This document shows, piece after piece, positions 8,537-17,921 of a DNA stretch of 64,000 bases. Location: the NCBI RefSeq assembly GCF_001434915.1, contig NZ_AZEF01000008.1:1-64000 (forward strand), given 5' to 3'. Every line of letters starts with the position of its first letter. Positions within the stretch are counted from its first letter, which is position 1. The stretch comes from Liquorilactobacillus capillatus DSM 19910. Its GTDB lineage: Bacteria; Bacillota; Bacilli; Lactobacillales; Lactobacillaceae. The notes beneath the pieces are model-generated. The model worked only from the letters and a program-made list of their open reading frames with translations, had not been told where the DNA came from and searched no databases. Made by a program: the position numbers and the translations under genes.

Positions 8537-10027
8537 TTGGCAGAAGAAAAAATTCGTGTGCGTTACGCACCAAGCCCAACAGGACATCTCCACATTGGAA
8601 ATGCGCGGACAGCGCTATTCAACTATTTATTTGCACGACACAATAATGGTACTTTTGTAATTAGAATTGAGGATACAGACCTTAAGCGGAATATTGCTGA
8701 TGGTGAGAAAAGTCAGTTAGACAACCTGAAATGGCTAGGAATGGACTGGGATGAGGGTCCAGATAAACCTGGTGAAGTAGGTCCATATCGTCAATCTGAG
8801 CGTAAAGAAATTTATTTACCGCTTATTCAAGAATTATTGGATAAAGGTTTAGCGTACAAGTCTTACATGACTGAAGATGAATTGATAAAACAAAGAGAAG
8901 GACAAAAAGCACGCAATGAAGCTCCACGTTACGTATATGAATATGAAGGGATGACAGCTGAGAAAATTAAGGCTAAACAGGCTGAAGCTGAAGCTGCTGG
9001 TTTAAAACCAGTTGTTCGAATTCGCGTCCCTAAGGGTAAAACATATAAGTTTGATGACATCGTTAAGGGACCGATTAGTTTTGAATCTGATACAATCGGT
9101 GGCGACTTCGTTATTCAAAAACGCGATGGGATGCCAACATATAACTTCGCAGTTGTGGTTGATGATCATTTAATGAAGATTACGCATGTGTTACGTGGAG
9201 ATGATCATATTGCCAATACACCTAAACAACTGGTTGTCTATGAAGCTTTCGGTTGGGAACCACCGGTCTTTGGTCACATGACGCTTATCATCAATACAGA
9301 AACAGGTAAGAAGCTAAGTAAGCGTGATGAAAGTGTCTTGCAGTTCATTGAACAATATCGTGAGTTAGGTTATTTACCCGATGCAATGTTTAATTTTATT
9401 ACTTTGCTTGGATGGTCACCGGTAGGCGAAAAAGAAATCTTCAATCAAAAGGAACTTATCAAAATGTTTGATCCTAATCGTTTAAGCCGTTCCCCTGCTT
9501 CATTTGATGGGAAGAAACTTGAATGGGTCAACAATCAGTATGTAAAGAATGCAAAAGAAGATAATATTGTTGACTCTTCGCTTAAACAGTTGATCAAAGC
9601 TGGTCGCATTACAGAAAATCCTGATTCAAAGACGATTGAATGGGCACGGAAGCTGATTAGTATGTATAAACAGCAAATGTCTTATACAGGACAAATAGTT
9701 GACTTAGCAGAGGTTTTCTTTAATGAACCACCTGTTCTTGATGAAGCGGCTAATAAGGAATTAGCAGATGAAAGTGCACCGATTGTTTTAAAAGAATTCG
9801 CTGCAAGGGTCGAAAAATTAGCTATTTTTGATGCAACAGAAATTCAAAATACGATTTACGCTATTCAAAAGGACACAGGCATTAGAGGGCGTAAGTTATA
9901 TATGCCTATCAGAATTGCAACTACAAGGGAAACACATGGTCCAGAGCTAGCAGCATCAATTGAGTTATTAGGACGTAAGAAAGCATTAGAACATCTGAAA
10001 AAGACTTTGGATGAAATAGACAAGTAA
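8537..10027 (+). CDS. gltX: Glutamyl-tRNA synthetase
   Basis: It charges tRNA-Glu, and in lactobacilli usually also tRNA-Gln, which is later amidated by GatCAB. The 496-residue class I synthetase has the HIGH-type motif PTGHLHIGN near residue 16 and the KMSKS-type motif KLSKR near residue 258. The C-terminal anticodon-binding region is complete. The start is TTG after AAGAAGAG. A strong terminator follows, separating it from cysS. The cysE gene often found between the two is absent. Confidence 0.96.
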   Translation: MAEEKIRVRYAPSPTGHLHIGNARTALFNYLFARHNNGTFVIRIEDTDLKRNIADGEKSQLDNLKWLGMDWDEGPDKPGEVGPYRQSERKEIYLPLIQELLDKGLAYKSYMTEDELIKQREGQKARNEAPRYVYEYEGMTAEKIKAKQAEAEAAGLKPVVRIRVPKGKTYKFDDIVKGPISFESDTIGGDFVIQKRDGMPTYNFAVVVDDHLMKITHVLRGDDHIANTPKQLVVYEAFGWEPPVFGHMTLIINTETGKKLSKRDESVLQFIEQYRELGYLPDAMFNFITLLGWSPVGEKEIFNQKELIKMFDPNRLSRSPASFDGKKLEWVNNQYVKNAKEDNIVDSSLKQLIKAGRITENPDSKTIEWARKLISMYKQQMSYTGQIVDLAEVFFNEPPVLDEAANKELADESAPIVLKEFAARVEKLAIFDATEIQNTIYAIQKDTGIRGRKLYMPIRIATTRETHGPELAASIELLGRKKALEHLKKTLDEIDK

Positions 10028-10056
10028 GTATTTTATGATGTCTTCATGCTAATAAT

Positions 10057-10098
10057 AAAGGGGTCTAGGATGAAGTTAAATTGGTCCTAGACTCCTTT
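10057..10098 (+). terminator. Rho-independent terminator after gltX
   Basis: AAAGGGGTCTAGGA (10057-10070) pairs with TCCTAGACTCCTTT (10085-10098) with one wobble pair, and a T-rich 3' end follows. Confidence 0.7.
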
Positions 10099-10132
10099 TA
10101 TCATAGATAATGGTACAAGGGGAGGCGCAGAG

Positions 10133-11548
10133 ATGATTCGACTTTATAATACGCTGACAAACAAGAAAGAGATATTTAAGCCGCTGACACCGAAGGTCCT
10201 AAATATGTACGTTTGCGGGCCGACAGTCTATAACTATATCCATATTGGTAATGCCCGCAGTGCGATTGCATTTGATACAGTTAGACGTTATTTTGAATTT
10301 CGGGGTTTTAAAGTTAACTATGTTTCTAATTTCACAGATGTGGATGATAAGATTATCCGTGCTGGTCACGAATTAAACTTAACGACAAAAGAAGTAGCAG
10401 ATAAGTTTATTAAAGCATTTTATGAAGATATCGATGCTCTAAATATCGAACGAGCAACTCAAAATCCACGTGTTGTTGAGATGATGGGAGATATTATTGC
10501 TTTTGTTAAAGTGTTGATTGAAAAAGACTATGCGTATGTAGTTGATGGAGATGTGTATTACCGAGCACGGAAATTCAAAGATTATGGTCAACTATCTGGT
10601 CAGTCAGTGGATGAATTAGAGCAGGGGGCAAGTACTCGGATCAGTTCGACTGAATTTCAGAAAAAAGAAGATCCGTTAGATTTTGCTTTGTGGAAAAAAG
10701 TTAAACCTGGTGAAATCTCGTGGGACTCGCCTTGGGGCAAAGGTCGTCCAGGCTGGCACATTGAATGTTCTGTCATGGCCACTAAAATACTTGGGGACAC
10801 CATTGATATCCATGCTGGTGGGCAAGACCTTGAATTCCCGCACCATGAAAATGAGATTGCTCAAAGTGAAGCTAAAACAGGTCAGAAATTTGCTAATTAT
10901 TGGATGCATAATGGCTTTGTGACTGTTGGAGAGCAAGATGAAAAAATGAGCAAATCTTTGGGAAACTTTGTTACGGTGCATGAACTACTCAAGAAAGTTG
11001 ATCCGCAGGTCATTCGTTTCTTTATGGCAACAACACAGTATCGTCGGCCTATCCGTTATAGTCAGGTTAATATTGCTGAAGCACAAACTAATTTAGCTAA
11101 GATTCAGACAGCCTTTGAAAACGCAAGTTACCGGTTAGCAGATGCAGTTAATACTGAAAGTACAGCTACTATAAACGAAAAGATAGCAAATTATCATGAA
11201 GCCTTTATTAGAGCAATGGATGATGATTTTAATGCCCAAAATGGAATTGCGGTTGTTTATGAGCTTGTTAAAGAGATCAATATTTATAGTTCCCAAACTA
11301 AAGTGGTCAAAGCTAGTCTAAAAGCTTTGAAAGTTGAACTAGAAAAATTGATGGGTGTTTTTGGAATTAAATTACAAGAACCTGCTATGCATGATGATGA
11401 AGATGATGAAATAGAAAAACTAGTACGCGCACGAGATGAAGCTCGAGCTAAGCGCGACTTTGCCCGTAGTGACGAGATTAGGGATCAATTAAAGCAGCAA
11501 GGAATAACCCTTGAAGATACTCCTCAAGGAACAAGGTGGAAAAGATAA
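10133..11548 (+). CDS. cysS: Cysteinyl-tRNA synthetase
   Basis: It charges tRNA-Cys in the cytosol. The 471-residue class I synthetase shows [10 protein letters not shown] (HIGH motif, near residue 33) and [10 protein letters not shown] (KMSKS). The zinc site is expected from Cys28 in VCGPT, the Cys in HIECSV and the HPHHE-like HHENE segment. ATG follows GGGGAGGCG. Its stop overlaps the mrnC start by one base, so translation is probably coupled in a cysS-mrnC-rlmB-rae1 operon. Confidence 0.96.
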   Translation: MIRLYNTLTNKKEIFKPLTPKVLNMYVCGPTVYNYIHIGNARSAIAFDTVRRYFEFRGFKVNYVSNFTDVDDKIIRAGHELNLTTKEVADKFIKAFYEDIDALNIERATQNPRVVEMMGDIIAFVKVLIEKDYAYVVDGDVYYRARKFKDYGQLSGQSVDELEQGASTRISSTEFQKKEDPLDFALWKKVKPGEISWDSPWGKGRPGWHIECSVMATKILGDTIDIHAGGQDLEFPHHENEIAQSEAKTGQKFANYWMHNGFVTVGEQDEKMSKSLGNFVTVHELLKKVDPQVIRFFMATTQYRRPIRYSQVNIAEAQTNLAKIQTAFENASYRLADAVNTESTATINEKIANYHEAFIRAMDDDFNAQNGIAVVYELVKEINIYSSQTKVVKASLKALKVELEKLMGVFGIKLQEPAMHDDEDDEIEKLVRARDEARAKRDFARSDEIRDQLKQQGITLEDTPQGTRWKR

Positions 11549-11949
11549 TGGAAGAACAGTCCTATGAACAAATGAATGGTATTGCATTAGCATATATGGG
11601 TGATGCTATTTATGAAGTTTATATCAGAGAGCATCTGTTAAATAAAGGCATTACTAAACCGACAAAATTACATCATCGAGCAACACATTATGTTTCAGCT
11701 AAAGCACAGGCCTTCTTGATTGAAAAAATGCAGGAAGAGGATATTATGGCACCACTTGAGGAAGATTATTTTCGGCGTGGTCGTAATGCCAAAAGCCATA
11801 CTTCAGCTAAAAATACTTCGGTCTTAACGTATCGAATTTCAACTGGTTTTGAAGCACTTTTTGGTTATCTCTTTTTGAGTGGTCAGACTGAAAGGCTAGA
11901 ACAGTTGACTAGGTGGTGTATTACGACTGTTGAAAGGGAGAAAAAATGA
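11548..11949 (+). CDS. mrnC: Mini-ribonuclease III
   Basis: A dimeric RNase III-type endonuclease without a dsRNA-binding domain. In B. subtilis it matures 23S rRNA ends. The 133-residue protein has the catalytic helix [16 protein letters not shown] near residue 14 and a [15 protein letters not shown] segment typical of the family. ATG 11548 has AAGGTGG 8 bp upstream inside cysS. It overlaps cysS by 1 bp and rlmB by 4 bp. Confidence 0.94.
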   Translation: MEEQSYEQMNGIALAYMGDAIYEVYIREHLLNKGITKPTKLHHRATHYVSAKAQAFLIEKMQEEDIMAPLEEDYFRRGRNAKSHTSAKNTSVLTYRISTGFEALFGYLFLSGQTERLEQLTRWCITTVEREKK

Positions 11950-12722
11950 GTTTTAACAAAAATAATGAACAAACTAACAATGATAAGGAAAAAGCTGAAT
12001 TTGTAATTGGCCGACACCCAGCACTTGAAACCTTGAAGAATAACCAAAATATAAATAAGGTTTTTATTCAAGATCAACTTAAGGCAGATGTGCTACTTGA
12101 AATTGCAGCAGCAGCTAAAAAGAAGAAAATTATTGTTAATAAGGTTCCTAAAAGTAAGTTAGATCTATTGGCTGATAATCAAAATCATCAAGGTGTAGTT
12201 GTGGCTGTAGCTGCTTATAAATATGCAACCCTAGATGGATTATTAGAAAAGGTTGCAAGTACAAAGCAAGATCCCTTTTTCTTAATTTTAGATGGGATTG
12301 AGGACCCGCATAATTTAGGGTCAATTATGCGGACAGCCGATGCAGTAGGTGTTCAAGGAATAATTATCCCCAAGAGACGGGCAGTTCAATTAACTTCAAC
12401 AGTGGCTAAGACGTCAACTGGCGCAATTGAACATGTCCCTGTTGTGCGGGTAACTAACCTTGTTCAAACAGTTAAACAACTAAAGAAAAAAGGAATCTGG
12501 ATTTTTGGAACGGATATGGAAGGTAATGATTTTCGGAAGTGGAATGCTCGTGGAGCTGTAGCACTAATCATCGGCAATGAGGGTAAGGGAATTTCACCTT
12601 TATTAAAGAAAGAATGCGATGAGATGCTAACTATTCCAATGGTTGGGCATGTTCAGAGTTTAAATGCTAGCGTTGCAGCTAGTTTGTTAATTTACCAAGG
12701 ATTTACTTCAAGAGGCAATTAG
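11946..12722 (+). CDS. rlmB: 23S rRNA (guanosine-2'-O)-methyltransferase RlmB (TrmH/SpoU family)
   Basis: A SAM-dependent methyltransferase of the SPOUT knot family, expected to act on G2251 (E. coli numbering) of 23S rRNA. The 258-residue protein has an N-terminal L30e-like substrate-binding domain and three SPOUT motifs: [29 protein letters not shown] and [16 protein letters not shown]. It starts within the mrnC stop (ATGA overlap). Related family members modify other sites, so the exact nucleotide is inferred. Confidence 0.92.
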   Translation: MSFNKNNEQTNNDKEKAEFVIGRHPALETLKNNQNINKVFIQDQLKADVLLEIAAAAKKKKIIVNKVPKSKLDLLADNQNHQGVVVAVAAYKYATLDGLLEKVASTKQDPFFLILDGIEDPHNLGSIMRTADAVGVQGIIIPKRRAVQLTSTVAKTSTGAIEHVPVVRVTNLVQTVKQLKKKGIWIFGTDMEGNDFRKWNARGAVALIIGNEGKGISPLLKKECDEMLTIPMVGHVQSLNASVAASLLIYQGFTSRGN

Positions 12723-12723
12723 T

Positions 12724-13257
12724 ATGAAAAAGAATATTCTAATAGTTGATGCGTATAACATGATTGGGAATTGGCCGCAACTTGATAAGTTAAAAAAGGC
12801 TGGCCGGCTTGAAGATGCACGTGATACATTGTTGCATATCCTATCTAATTTTCGTAAGCAACGGAGTTACCAGATAATTGTTGTCTTTGATGCGATGTAT
12901 GTCCCAGGATTAGCTCAAAGCTATGACAAGTACGGCTTAAAAATTATTTGGACTGCAGAAGACGAGACTGCAGATAGTTATATTGAATCATTGGCAGGCC
13001 AGTTACAGAATAGGTTGACACAAGTTACTGTCGCAACAAGCGATCAAGCTGAACAATGGACTATTTTTTCACAGGGAGCCATGCGAGTCCCTGCATGGGA
13101 ATTGTATCAAGATATCAAGCAGGCGAAAAAAGAAGTCAAACGACAAACGCAAAAATATCAGGATGAAGTTTCAGTTAGAAGGCAGCCTTGGGATGAACAG
13201 CAGCTGCAGATGTTAGCAGATTTACGGGTTAAGTTGGAAAATAGCGATCATGATTGA
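12724..13257 (+). CDS. rae1: NYN-domain ribosome-dependent ribonuclease Rae1 (YacP)
   Basis: This 177-residue protein has the PIN-like NYN domain: ILIVDAYNMIGNWP at the N-terminus, VVFDAMYVPG, and the acidic ADSYIE and TSDQAEQ segments. B. subtilis Rae1 cleaves mRNA in the ribosomal A site. The protein is a clear YacP-family member. ATG lies 1 bp after the rlmB stop. The order mrnC-rlmB-rae1-rpmG-secE-nusG is the standard Firmicute arrangement. Confidence 0.9.
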   Translation: MKKNILIVDAYNMIGNWPQLDKLKKAGRLEDARDTLLHILSNFRKQRSYQIIVVFDAMYVPGLAQSYDKYGLKIIWTAEDETADSYIESLAGQLQNRLTQVTVATSDQAEQWTIFSQGAMRVPAWELYQDIKQAKKEVKRQTQKYQDEVSVRRQPWDEQQLQMLADLRVKLENSDHD

Positions 13258-13312
13258 CATAACTTCAGTTGACATGATAGAGTTATATGATGAAGACTAA
13301 GGAGTATTGAAA

Positions 13313-13462
13313 ATGGTGCAAAAAAAGATTGCTTTAGCCTGTACTGTTTGCGGCTCAAGAAATTATACAATTGTTGCAAATCCTAATCGGGTTGAACGTT
13401 TGACGGTTAAAAAATTTTGTAAGTATTGTAATAAACATACGGTGCATAGCGAAACTAGATAA
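13313..13462 (+). CDS. rpmG: 50S ribosomal protein L33 (zinc-binding form)
   Basis: This 49-residue protein carries the paired motifs CTVC (10-13) and CKYC (36-39) of the zinc-ribbon L33 form, and the end [10 protein letters not shown] typical of L33. AAGGAG lies 9 bp before the ATG. It is located just before secE and nusG, as in other Firmicutes. Zinc-free L33 paralogues usually exist elsewhere. Confidence 0.93.
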   Translation: MVQKKIALACTVCGSRNYTIVANPNRVERLTVKKFCKYCNKHTVHSETR

Positions 13463-13501
13463 GTGATTAAGTTGACTTTCTTGGACGGAGGCAGATTATA
13501 G

Positions 13502-13669
13502 GTGAAGTTTTTAAAGAGTGTTACAAAGACAATGAAAGAAACAAGGTGGCCGACGAAAAAGGAAGCTGTTCAAGATACAACAACGGTTATTATGACTTCA
13601 GTATTTTTTGCAGTCTTTTTTGCGGTAATTGACTTTGGAGTTCAAGCTATTCTCAAGTTACTAGTTTGA
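13502..13669 (+). CDS. secE: Preprotein translocase subunit SecE
   Basis: A 55-residue single-span membrane protein that clamps SecY in the SecYEG channel. The cytosolic amphipathic segment TRWPTKKEAVQDT contains the SecE signature and leads into one transmembrane helix (about residues 29-52). The start is GTG, with GGAGG about 11 bp upstream. Single-helix SecE is the norm in Firmicutes. It lies between rpmG and nusG. Confidence 0.94.
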   Translation: MKFLKSVTKTMKETRWPTKKEAVQDTTTVIMTSVFFAVFFAVIDFGVQAILKLLV

Positions 13670-13738
13670 GGATTGTTTAAGGTCTATTCTATAGGGTAGG
13701 CACAAGAGCCTTTTTTGTGCTATACTGTGTGTAGCGGG

Positions 13739-13768
13739 AAAACTTCGAGTATTCGAGGTTTTTTTATT
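13739..13768 (+). terminator. Hairpin with T-tract between secE and nusG
   Basis: AACTTCGA pairs with TCGAGGTT (one G-T pair) and is followed by TTTTTATTTT, 30 bp before the nusG start. It may end the rpmG-secE transcript or attenuate nusG. A -10-like TATACT at 13721-13726 lies just upstream. Confidence 0.6.
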
Positions 13769-13798
13769 TTGATCATTTAAAATTAGGAGGAAAATTAA

Positions 13799-14350
13799 GT
13801 GGCTGAATCGTTTGAAAAAAATTGGTATGTTTTACATACTTATTCTGGCTATGAAAATAAAGTAAAAACAAACTTGGAATCAAGAGCACAATCAATGGGG
13901 ATGGAAGATTATATTTTTCGTGTAGTTGTTCCCGAAGAAGAAGAGCACGAAACGACTAAAACCGGGAAGGATAAAATTGAAAGTAAGAAGACTTTCCCCG
14001 GATATGTTTTAGTTGAAATGGTTATGACGGATCAATCATGGTATGTTGCACGGAATACGCCAGGCGTTACCGGTTTTGTCGGTTCTCACGGTGCAGGAAG
14101 CAAGCCGGCACCACTACTTGGAGACGAAGTCGAATTGATTTTGAGACGTTTAGGAATGAGTTCACGGCATGAAGACTTCGATGTTGAAGTTGGGGAATCA
14201 GTAAAAATTGTCGAGGGAGCTTTCTCAGGCCTGATAGGTAAGATTACTGAAATCGATTCAGAAAAGATGAAGTTACGGGTTAATATCGATATGTTTGGGC
14301 GTGAAACAGCAACCGAACTTAATTACGATCAGGTCGATAAAATAATTTAA
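13799..14350 (+). CDS. nusG: Transcription termination/antitermination factor NusG
   Basis: It binds RNA polymerase at the clamp and tunes pausing, termination and ribosome coupling. The 183-residue protein has the NGN domain (WYVLHTYSGYENKV at the N-terminus, FPGYVLVEM, NTPGVTGFVG) and a C-terminal KOW domain (VKIVEGAFSGLIGKI). GTG start with AGGAGG 8 bp upstream. An alpha/beta hydrolase gene follows after 4 bp, before rplK, an unusual neighbour in this cluster. Confidence 0.97.
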   Translation: MAESFEKNWYVLHTYSGYENKVKTNLESRAQSMGMEDYIFRVVVPEEEEHETTKTGKDKIESKKTFPGYVLVEMVMTDQSWYVARNTPGVTGFVGSHGAGSKPAPLLGDEVELILRRLGMSSRHEDFDVEVGESVKIVEGAFSGLIGKITEIDSEKMKLRVNIDMFGRETATELNYDQVDKII

Positions 14351-14354
14351 AAAG

Positions 14355-15197
14355 ATGAAGATTAAGCGGAAGACCATTTTATTATTCAGTGGCGGACTCG
14401 CTTTTTTACTATGTATACTATCTTTGCATACATTATTAATCCGAGTGCATAAAAAGAAAGCTAAGAAAAATTTTTTTAAAAAACCAGTCTTATTTATACA
14501 TGGTTATGCAGGTAACCGTTTTTCGTTCGGATTGATGATAAGAAGGTTTGAAAAAAAAAATTGGGGTCTTAAAGCTGCAGTTATCAAAGTAAGTGCTGAC
14601 GGAAAAATTAAAGTACAGGGAAATCCGGCTATTAAGGGTGCATTGGTGCAAGTTTTGTTTGAAGATAATCGGGCAGCACTTGATGAGCAGGTTACGTGGC
14701 TGAAAGATATTTTGAAAAAACTAGCAGAGGATTATGCATTAAAAGATGTTGTCGTCGTGGCCCATTCAATGGGGGCAGTTTCTGTCTTGAATTATCTCAC
14801 AAGATATGGAGATAAAAAGGCACTGCCTTTAGTTTCAAAATTAGTTACTTTAGGGGCACCCTACAATGATGTTGAGCCGGGGAAAACAGCTAAAAAAATT
14901 GAACGTAGCCCTTTGTCAGCTCAAGGACCATTGTATCCCTCGGCTGGTTATCAACGGCTAAAAAGGTGGCGGATGAAAATATCTCCACAAACAAAGTTCT
15001 TAAATATTATTGGTGATACAGGTGTAGGGCAGTCCGATGGGGCCGTCTCAATTTCTTCAGCCCGGTCACTACGCTATTTACTTGATAAACGAGTATATAA
15101 CGAGATCATAGTAACAGGAAAAAAAGCAACACACCGAAGATTGCATGAGAATCACGTAGTAGATTTAAAAATAAAAAAATTTTTAAGTCAGAAGTGA
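14355..15197 (+). CDS. Alpha/beta hydrolase, DUF915-like, membrane-anchored
   Basis: This 280-residue protein has an N-terminal transmembrane segment (about 8-30) followed by a basic stretch, then an alpha/beta hydrolase fold. Visible motifs are the oxyanion region VLFIHGYAGNRFS, the nucleophile elbow VAHSMGA, an Asp-containing GDTGVGQSDGAV segment and a late HENHV that can supply the catalytic His. This matches DUF915 hydrolases of lactic acid bacteria, probably lipases or esterases of unknown substrate. The start is 4 bp after the nusG stop with only a weak AAAAAG box, so translation may depend on nusG. Its place between nusG and rplK is unusual. Confidence 0.82.
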   Translation: MKIKRKTILLFSGGLAFLLCILSLHTLLIRVHKKKAKKNFFKKPVLFIHGYAGNRFSFGLMIRRFEKKNWGLKAAVIKVSADGKIKVQGNPAIKGALVQVLFEDNRAALDEQVTWLKDILKKLAEDYALKDVVVVAHSMGAVSVLNYLTRYGDKKALPLVSKLVTLGAPYNDVEPGKTAKKIERSPLSAQGPLYPSAGYQRLKRWRMKISPQTKFLNIIGDTGVGQSDGAVSISSARSLRYLLDKRVYNEIIVTGKKATHRRLHENHVVDLKIKKFLSQK

Positions 15198-15198
15198 C

Positions 15199-15227
15199 TT
15201 GCGTATTTAGTGAGTTCATGATATATT
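15199..15227 (+). promoter_or_regulatory. Sigma-A promoter of the rplK-rplA operon
   Basis: TTGCGT (15199-15204) and TATATT (15222-15227) are separated by 17 bp, just after the hydrolase stop codon. It would give a leader of about 80 nt carrying the L1-type hairpin. Confidence 0.7.
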
Positions 15228-15253
15228 TTTAACGTATGTTTTGCATACAAGTA

Positions 15254-15288
15254 GTGGGAGGCCAAATTTAACTGGCCATCCGTACCAC
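15254..15288 (+). promoter_or_regulatory. L1-binding-site mimic in the rplK leader
   Basis: GTGG (15254-15257) pairs with CCAC (15285-15288), and GGCCA (15260-15264) with TGGCC (15273-15277). The asymmetric internal loop is GA opposite ATCCGTA. The GTGGGAGG...ACCAC pattern resembles the L1 site of 23S rRNA. L1 is known to repress its own operon by binding such mimics. A second copy lies before rplA. Confidence 0.6.
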
Positions 15289-15314
15289 GCACGGACTTTA
15301 AGGAGGTATGTACC

Positions 15315-15740
15315 GTGGCTAAAAAAGTAATTAATGTCGTTAAATTACAAATTCCTGCAGGAAAGGCAACTCCAGCTCCACCAGTTGGACCAGCTTTAGG
15401 TCAAGCAGGTATCAACATTATGGGATTCACTAAGGAATTCAATGCACGTACAGCTGATCAAGCTGGAATGCTTATCCCTGTTGTTATTACAGTTTTCGAA
15501 GATCGTTCATTCGAATTCGTAACAAAGACGCCACCAGCTGCTGTTTTATTAAAGAAGGCTGCTGGTGTTGAACACGGTTCTGGCGAACCTAACACGAAGA
15601 AGGTTGCTACTGTCAAAAGAGCACAAGTTAAGGAAATCGCTGAAACGAAAATGCAAGATCTAAACGCTGCAGACGTTGAAGCTGCAATGCGCATGATTGA
15701 AGGAACTGCACGAAGCATGGGCTTTGTTGTAGAAGACTAG
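15315..15740 (+). CDS. rplK: 50S ribosomal protein L11
   Basis: A 141-residue protein of the GTPase-associated centre that binds 23S rRNA helices 43/44 and is needed for RelA activation. It shows the typical [20 protein letters not shown] start, and the C-terminal RNA-binding domain includes [16 protein letters not shown] start with AAGGAGG 8 bp upstream. It leads the rplK-rplA pair; its leader carries an L1-type hairpin. Confidence 0.98.
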   Translation: MAKKVINVVKLQIPAGKATPAPPVGPALGQAGINIMGFTKEFNARTADQAGMLIPVVITVFEDRSFEFVTKTPPAAVLLKKAAGVEHGSGEPNTKKVATVKRAQVKEIAETKMQDLNAADVEAAMRMIEGTARSMGFVVED

Positions 15741-15769
15741 TTTTTCTGCACACCACTGCTTCTCAGTCG

Positions 15770-15821
15770 GACACTTTACGAAAGTAGATGTGTCAAGTGG
15801 GAGGTATATCCGTTACACCAC
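15770..15821 (+). promoter_or_regulatory. rplA leader: GAAA hairpin followed by second L1-site mimic
   Basis: GACAC...GTGTC closes a hairpin with a TTTAC-GAAA-GTAGA tip at about 15770-15794. Next, GTGGGAGG (15797-15804), ATCCGTTA and CCAC (15818-15821) repeat the motif seen before rplK in a shorter form. The two copies are about 540 bp apart, each directly before a ribosomal protein gene. Confidence 0.5.
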
Positions 15822-15844
15822 ATATTGCAAGGAGGAAAAACCAA

Positions 15845-16534
15845 ATGGCTAAAAAAGGAAAAAAATATATTGAAGCTTCAAAACAAATTGAAGTAGGTAA
15901 AACATACGATGCTGAAGAAGCTTTAGCTTTAGTTAAAAAAGTTGATTTTGCTAAGTTTGATTCGACGGTTGAAGTTGCATATAACTTGAACTTAGATACA
16001 AAGCAAGCAGATCAGCAATTACGTGGAGCTGTCGTTTTACCAAACGGAACAGGTAAGGAACAAACAGTTATTGTTTTTGCTAAGGGACAAAAGGCTAAAG
16101 ACGCTGAAGCTGCCGGAGCCGATGTCGTTGGTGACGATGACTTAGTACAACGTATTCAATCTGGTTGGTTAGACTTTGATGTTGCAATTGCAACACCAGA
16201 TATGATGGCTCAGGTTGGTCGTTTAGGCCGTGTCTTAGGACCTAAGGGCTTGATGCCTAACCCTAAGACTGGAACAGTTACAATGGATGTTACTAAGGCT
16301 GTTAAAGAATCTAAAGCAGGTAAAGTAACATACCGGACTGATAAAGCCGGTAATGTTCATGTTCCAATCGGAAAAGTTTCATTTGAAGAAAAGGCACTTG
16401 TTGAAAACTTTAATACAATTAAAGATGTGATTGTAAAAGCACGTCCTGCATCAGTTAAAGGACAATATATAAAACATGTTTCAGTTGCTTCTACATTCGG
16501 GCCAAGTGTTACACTTGACGCAGCTGCTTTTTAA
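15845..16534 (+). CDS. rplA: 50S ribosomal protein L1
   Basis: A 229-residue protein of the mobile L1 stalk at the E site, and translational repressor of its own operon in bacteria. The signature [18 protein letters not shown] and the two-domain length fit exactly. ATG 15845 has AAGGAGG 8 bp upstream. An in-frame GTG at 15788 would add 19 residues and would translate through the leader hairpin, so I reject it. Confidence 0.98.
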   Translation: MAKKGKKYIEASKQIEVGKTYDAEEALALVKKVDFAKFDSTVEVAYNLNLDTKQADQQLRGAVVLPNGTGKEQTVIVFAKGQKAKDAEAAGADVVGDDDLVQRIQSGWLDFDVAIATPDMMAQVGRLGRVLGPKGLMPNPKTGTVTMDVTKAVKESKAGKVTYRTDKAGNVHVPIGKVSFEEKALVENFNTIKDVIVKARPASVKGQYIKHVSVASTFGPSVTLDAAAF

Positions 16535-16594
16535 TTAAAATTTGAAATTTGATTGACTTTGGCTAATTTATATGTTAAGTTGGTTAAGGTCAAT

Positions 16595-16715
16595 TTTTTA
16601 TTGATGATTCTACCTAAGACTCAGGTGGCTTATGCCTTAATTATACCTGCCGAGGAGTATAAGTATTCTTACTTAGAAACTTTCTCTATGTCTTGGTGGA
16701 CGTAGGGCTTTTTTA
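16595..16715 (+). ncRNA. Ribosomal protein L10 leader RNA
   Basis: The segment between rplA and rplJ contains the conserved blocks of the Firmicute L10 leader: CCTAAGACTCAGGTGGC, GCCTTAAT and CCTGCCGAGG. It ends in a hairpin, CTATGTC (16686-16692) with GACGTAG (16699-16705), followed by GGGC and a T-tract. L10(L12)4 binding to this RNA is known to repress rplJL. The terminal hairpin implies transcription attenuation as part of the mechanism here. A -35-like TTGACT lies at 16553-16558. Confidence 0.88.
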
Positions 16716-16760
16716 TTATAATATTAGAGCCCTGACACAATGACTAGGAGGTGAATCAAT

Positions 16761-17264
16761 TTGAGTAAAGAAGTTATTGCAAAGAAGGCAGCCGCTGTTG
16801 AAGAGGTTGTTGCAAAGTTTAACGAAGCTGTGTCATGTGTGGTTATTGATTACCGTGGTTTAACTGTTGAACAAGTAACTGAGTTGCGTAAGCAATTACG
16901 TGAAGAAAAGGTTGAACTTCGTGTTGTTAAAAACACATATTTAAAACGTGCAGCTGATAAAGCTGGTTACGAAGGTTTAGATGATACATTCTCAGGTCCT
17001 ACAGCTGTTGCTTTTTCTAAAGAAGATGTAGTAGCACCTGCTCGTATCTTAGCTAAGTTTGCTAAGGACGCAGAAGCTTTAGAGATCAAGGGTGGTATGA
17101 TCGAAGGTAAAGTTGCTTCATTGGAACAAATCAATGAACTTGCAAAATTACCGAGTCGCGAAGGTTTACTTTCAATGTTACTTTCTGTATTGCAGGCTCC
17201 AGTTCGCAATGTTGCTTACGCTGTTAAGGCTGTTGCTGACAGTAAAGATGATGATGCAGCTTAG
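16761..17264 (+). CDS. rplJ: 50S ribosomal protein L10
   Basis: A 167-residue stalk base protein that anchors L7/L12 dimers to 23S rRNA. The N-terminal domain ([20 protein letters not shown]) and C-terminal L12-binding helix are present. TTG start with AGGAGGTGA 6 bp upstream. It is preceded by the L10 leader through which the L10-L12 complex is expected to control both genes. Confidence 0.98.
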   Translation: MSKEVIAKKAAAVEEVVAKFNEAVSCVVIDYRGLTVEQVTELRKQLREEKVELRVVKNTYLKRAADKAGYEGLDDTFSGPTAVAFSKEDVVAPARILAKFAKDAEALEIKGGMIEGKVASLEQINELAKLPSREGLLSMLLSVLQAPVRNVAYAVKAVADSKDDDAA

Positions 17265-17312
17265 TCAAAAATTACAGACTGAAAAAATTTTTTTAAATGG
17301 AGGATTTTAAAA

Positions 17313-17681
17313 ATGGCATTAGATACAGAAAAAATTATTGCTGATTTAAAAGAAGCAAGTATTCTTGAATTAAACGATTTAGTTAAAGCTATCGAAGATG
17401 AATTTGGTGTTTCAGCTGCTGCTCCAGTTGCTGCTGCAGGTGCTGCAGGTGGCGATGCTGCTGCAGAAAAGGATTCATTTGATGTTGAATTAACTGAATC
17501 TGGTGACCAAAAGATTAAAGCAATTAAGGCTGTTCGTGAAATCACAGGTCTTGGTTTGAAAGATGCTAAGGGCTTAGTTGATAACGTTCCTTCAGTAATT
17601 AAAGAAGGCGTTGCTAAGGACGAAGCAGAAGAACTTAAGACAAAACTTGAAGCTGTTGGTGGAGTAGTTACTCTTAAATAG
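17313..17681 (+). CDS. rplL: 50S ribosomal protein L7/L12
   Basis: A 122-residue stalk protein that recruits translation factors. It has an N-terminal dimerisation domain, an Ala-rich hinge (about residues 34-50) and a C-terminal factor-binding domain ([23 protein letters not shown]). It has a GGAGG site and lies 48 bp after rplJ. A strong terminator follows. Confidence 0.98.
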   Translation: MALDTEKIIADLKEASILELNDLVKAIEDEFGVSAAAPVAAAGAAGGDAAAEKDSFDVELTESGDQKIKAIKAVREITGLGLKDAKGLVDNVPSVIKEGVAKDEAEELKTKLEAVGGVVTLK

Positions 17682-17733
17682 TTAAAGTTGAGTAGACTTG
17701 AAGCTATGCAACAAGTCAAAAAAAGTAATTTGA

Positions 17734-17768
17734 AGGGATGGTAAGGGGTTTATCTTACCATCCCTTTT
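17734..17768 (+). terminator. Rho-independent terminator after rplL
   Basis: AGGGATGGTAAG pairs with CTTACCATCCCT around a short loop and is followed by a T-tract. Confidence 0.9.
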
Positions 17769-17921
17769 TACTATTTTAAATTCGAGGGTAGGATTATGAG
17801 CGGGATACAGACTACTTCAAATTTAATTTAAATTACTAACAAATAAAGGTTAGGTATCAGATAAATAAATTTGAATATTTATTAGTAAGCCAAGTTCTTT
17901 TAGATGTGAAGTGGAGGTTTT

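Noticed and set aside
15788-15844. N-terminal extension of L1 from GTG 15788
   Set aside because: The extension would run through the leader hairpin and is not found in L1. ATG 15845 has a perfect AAGGAGG.
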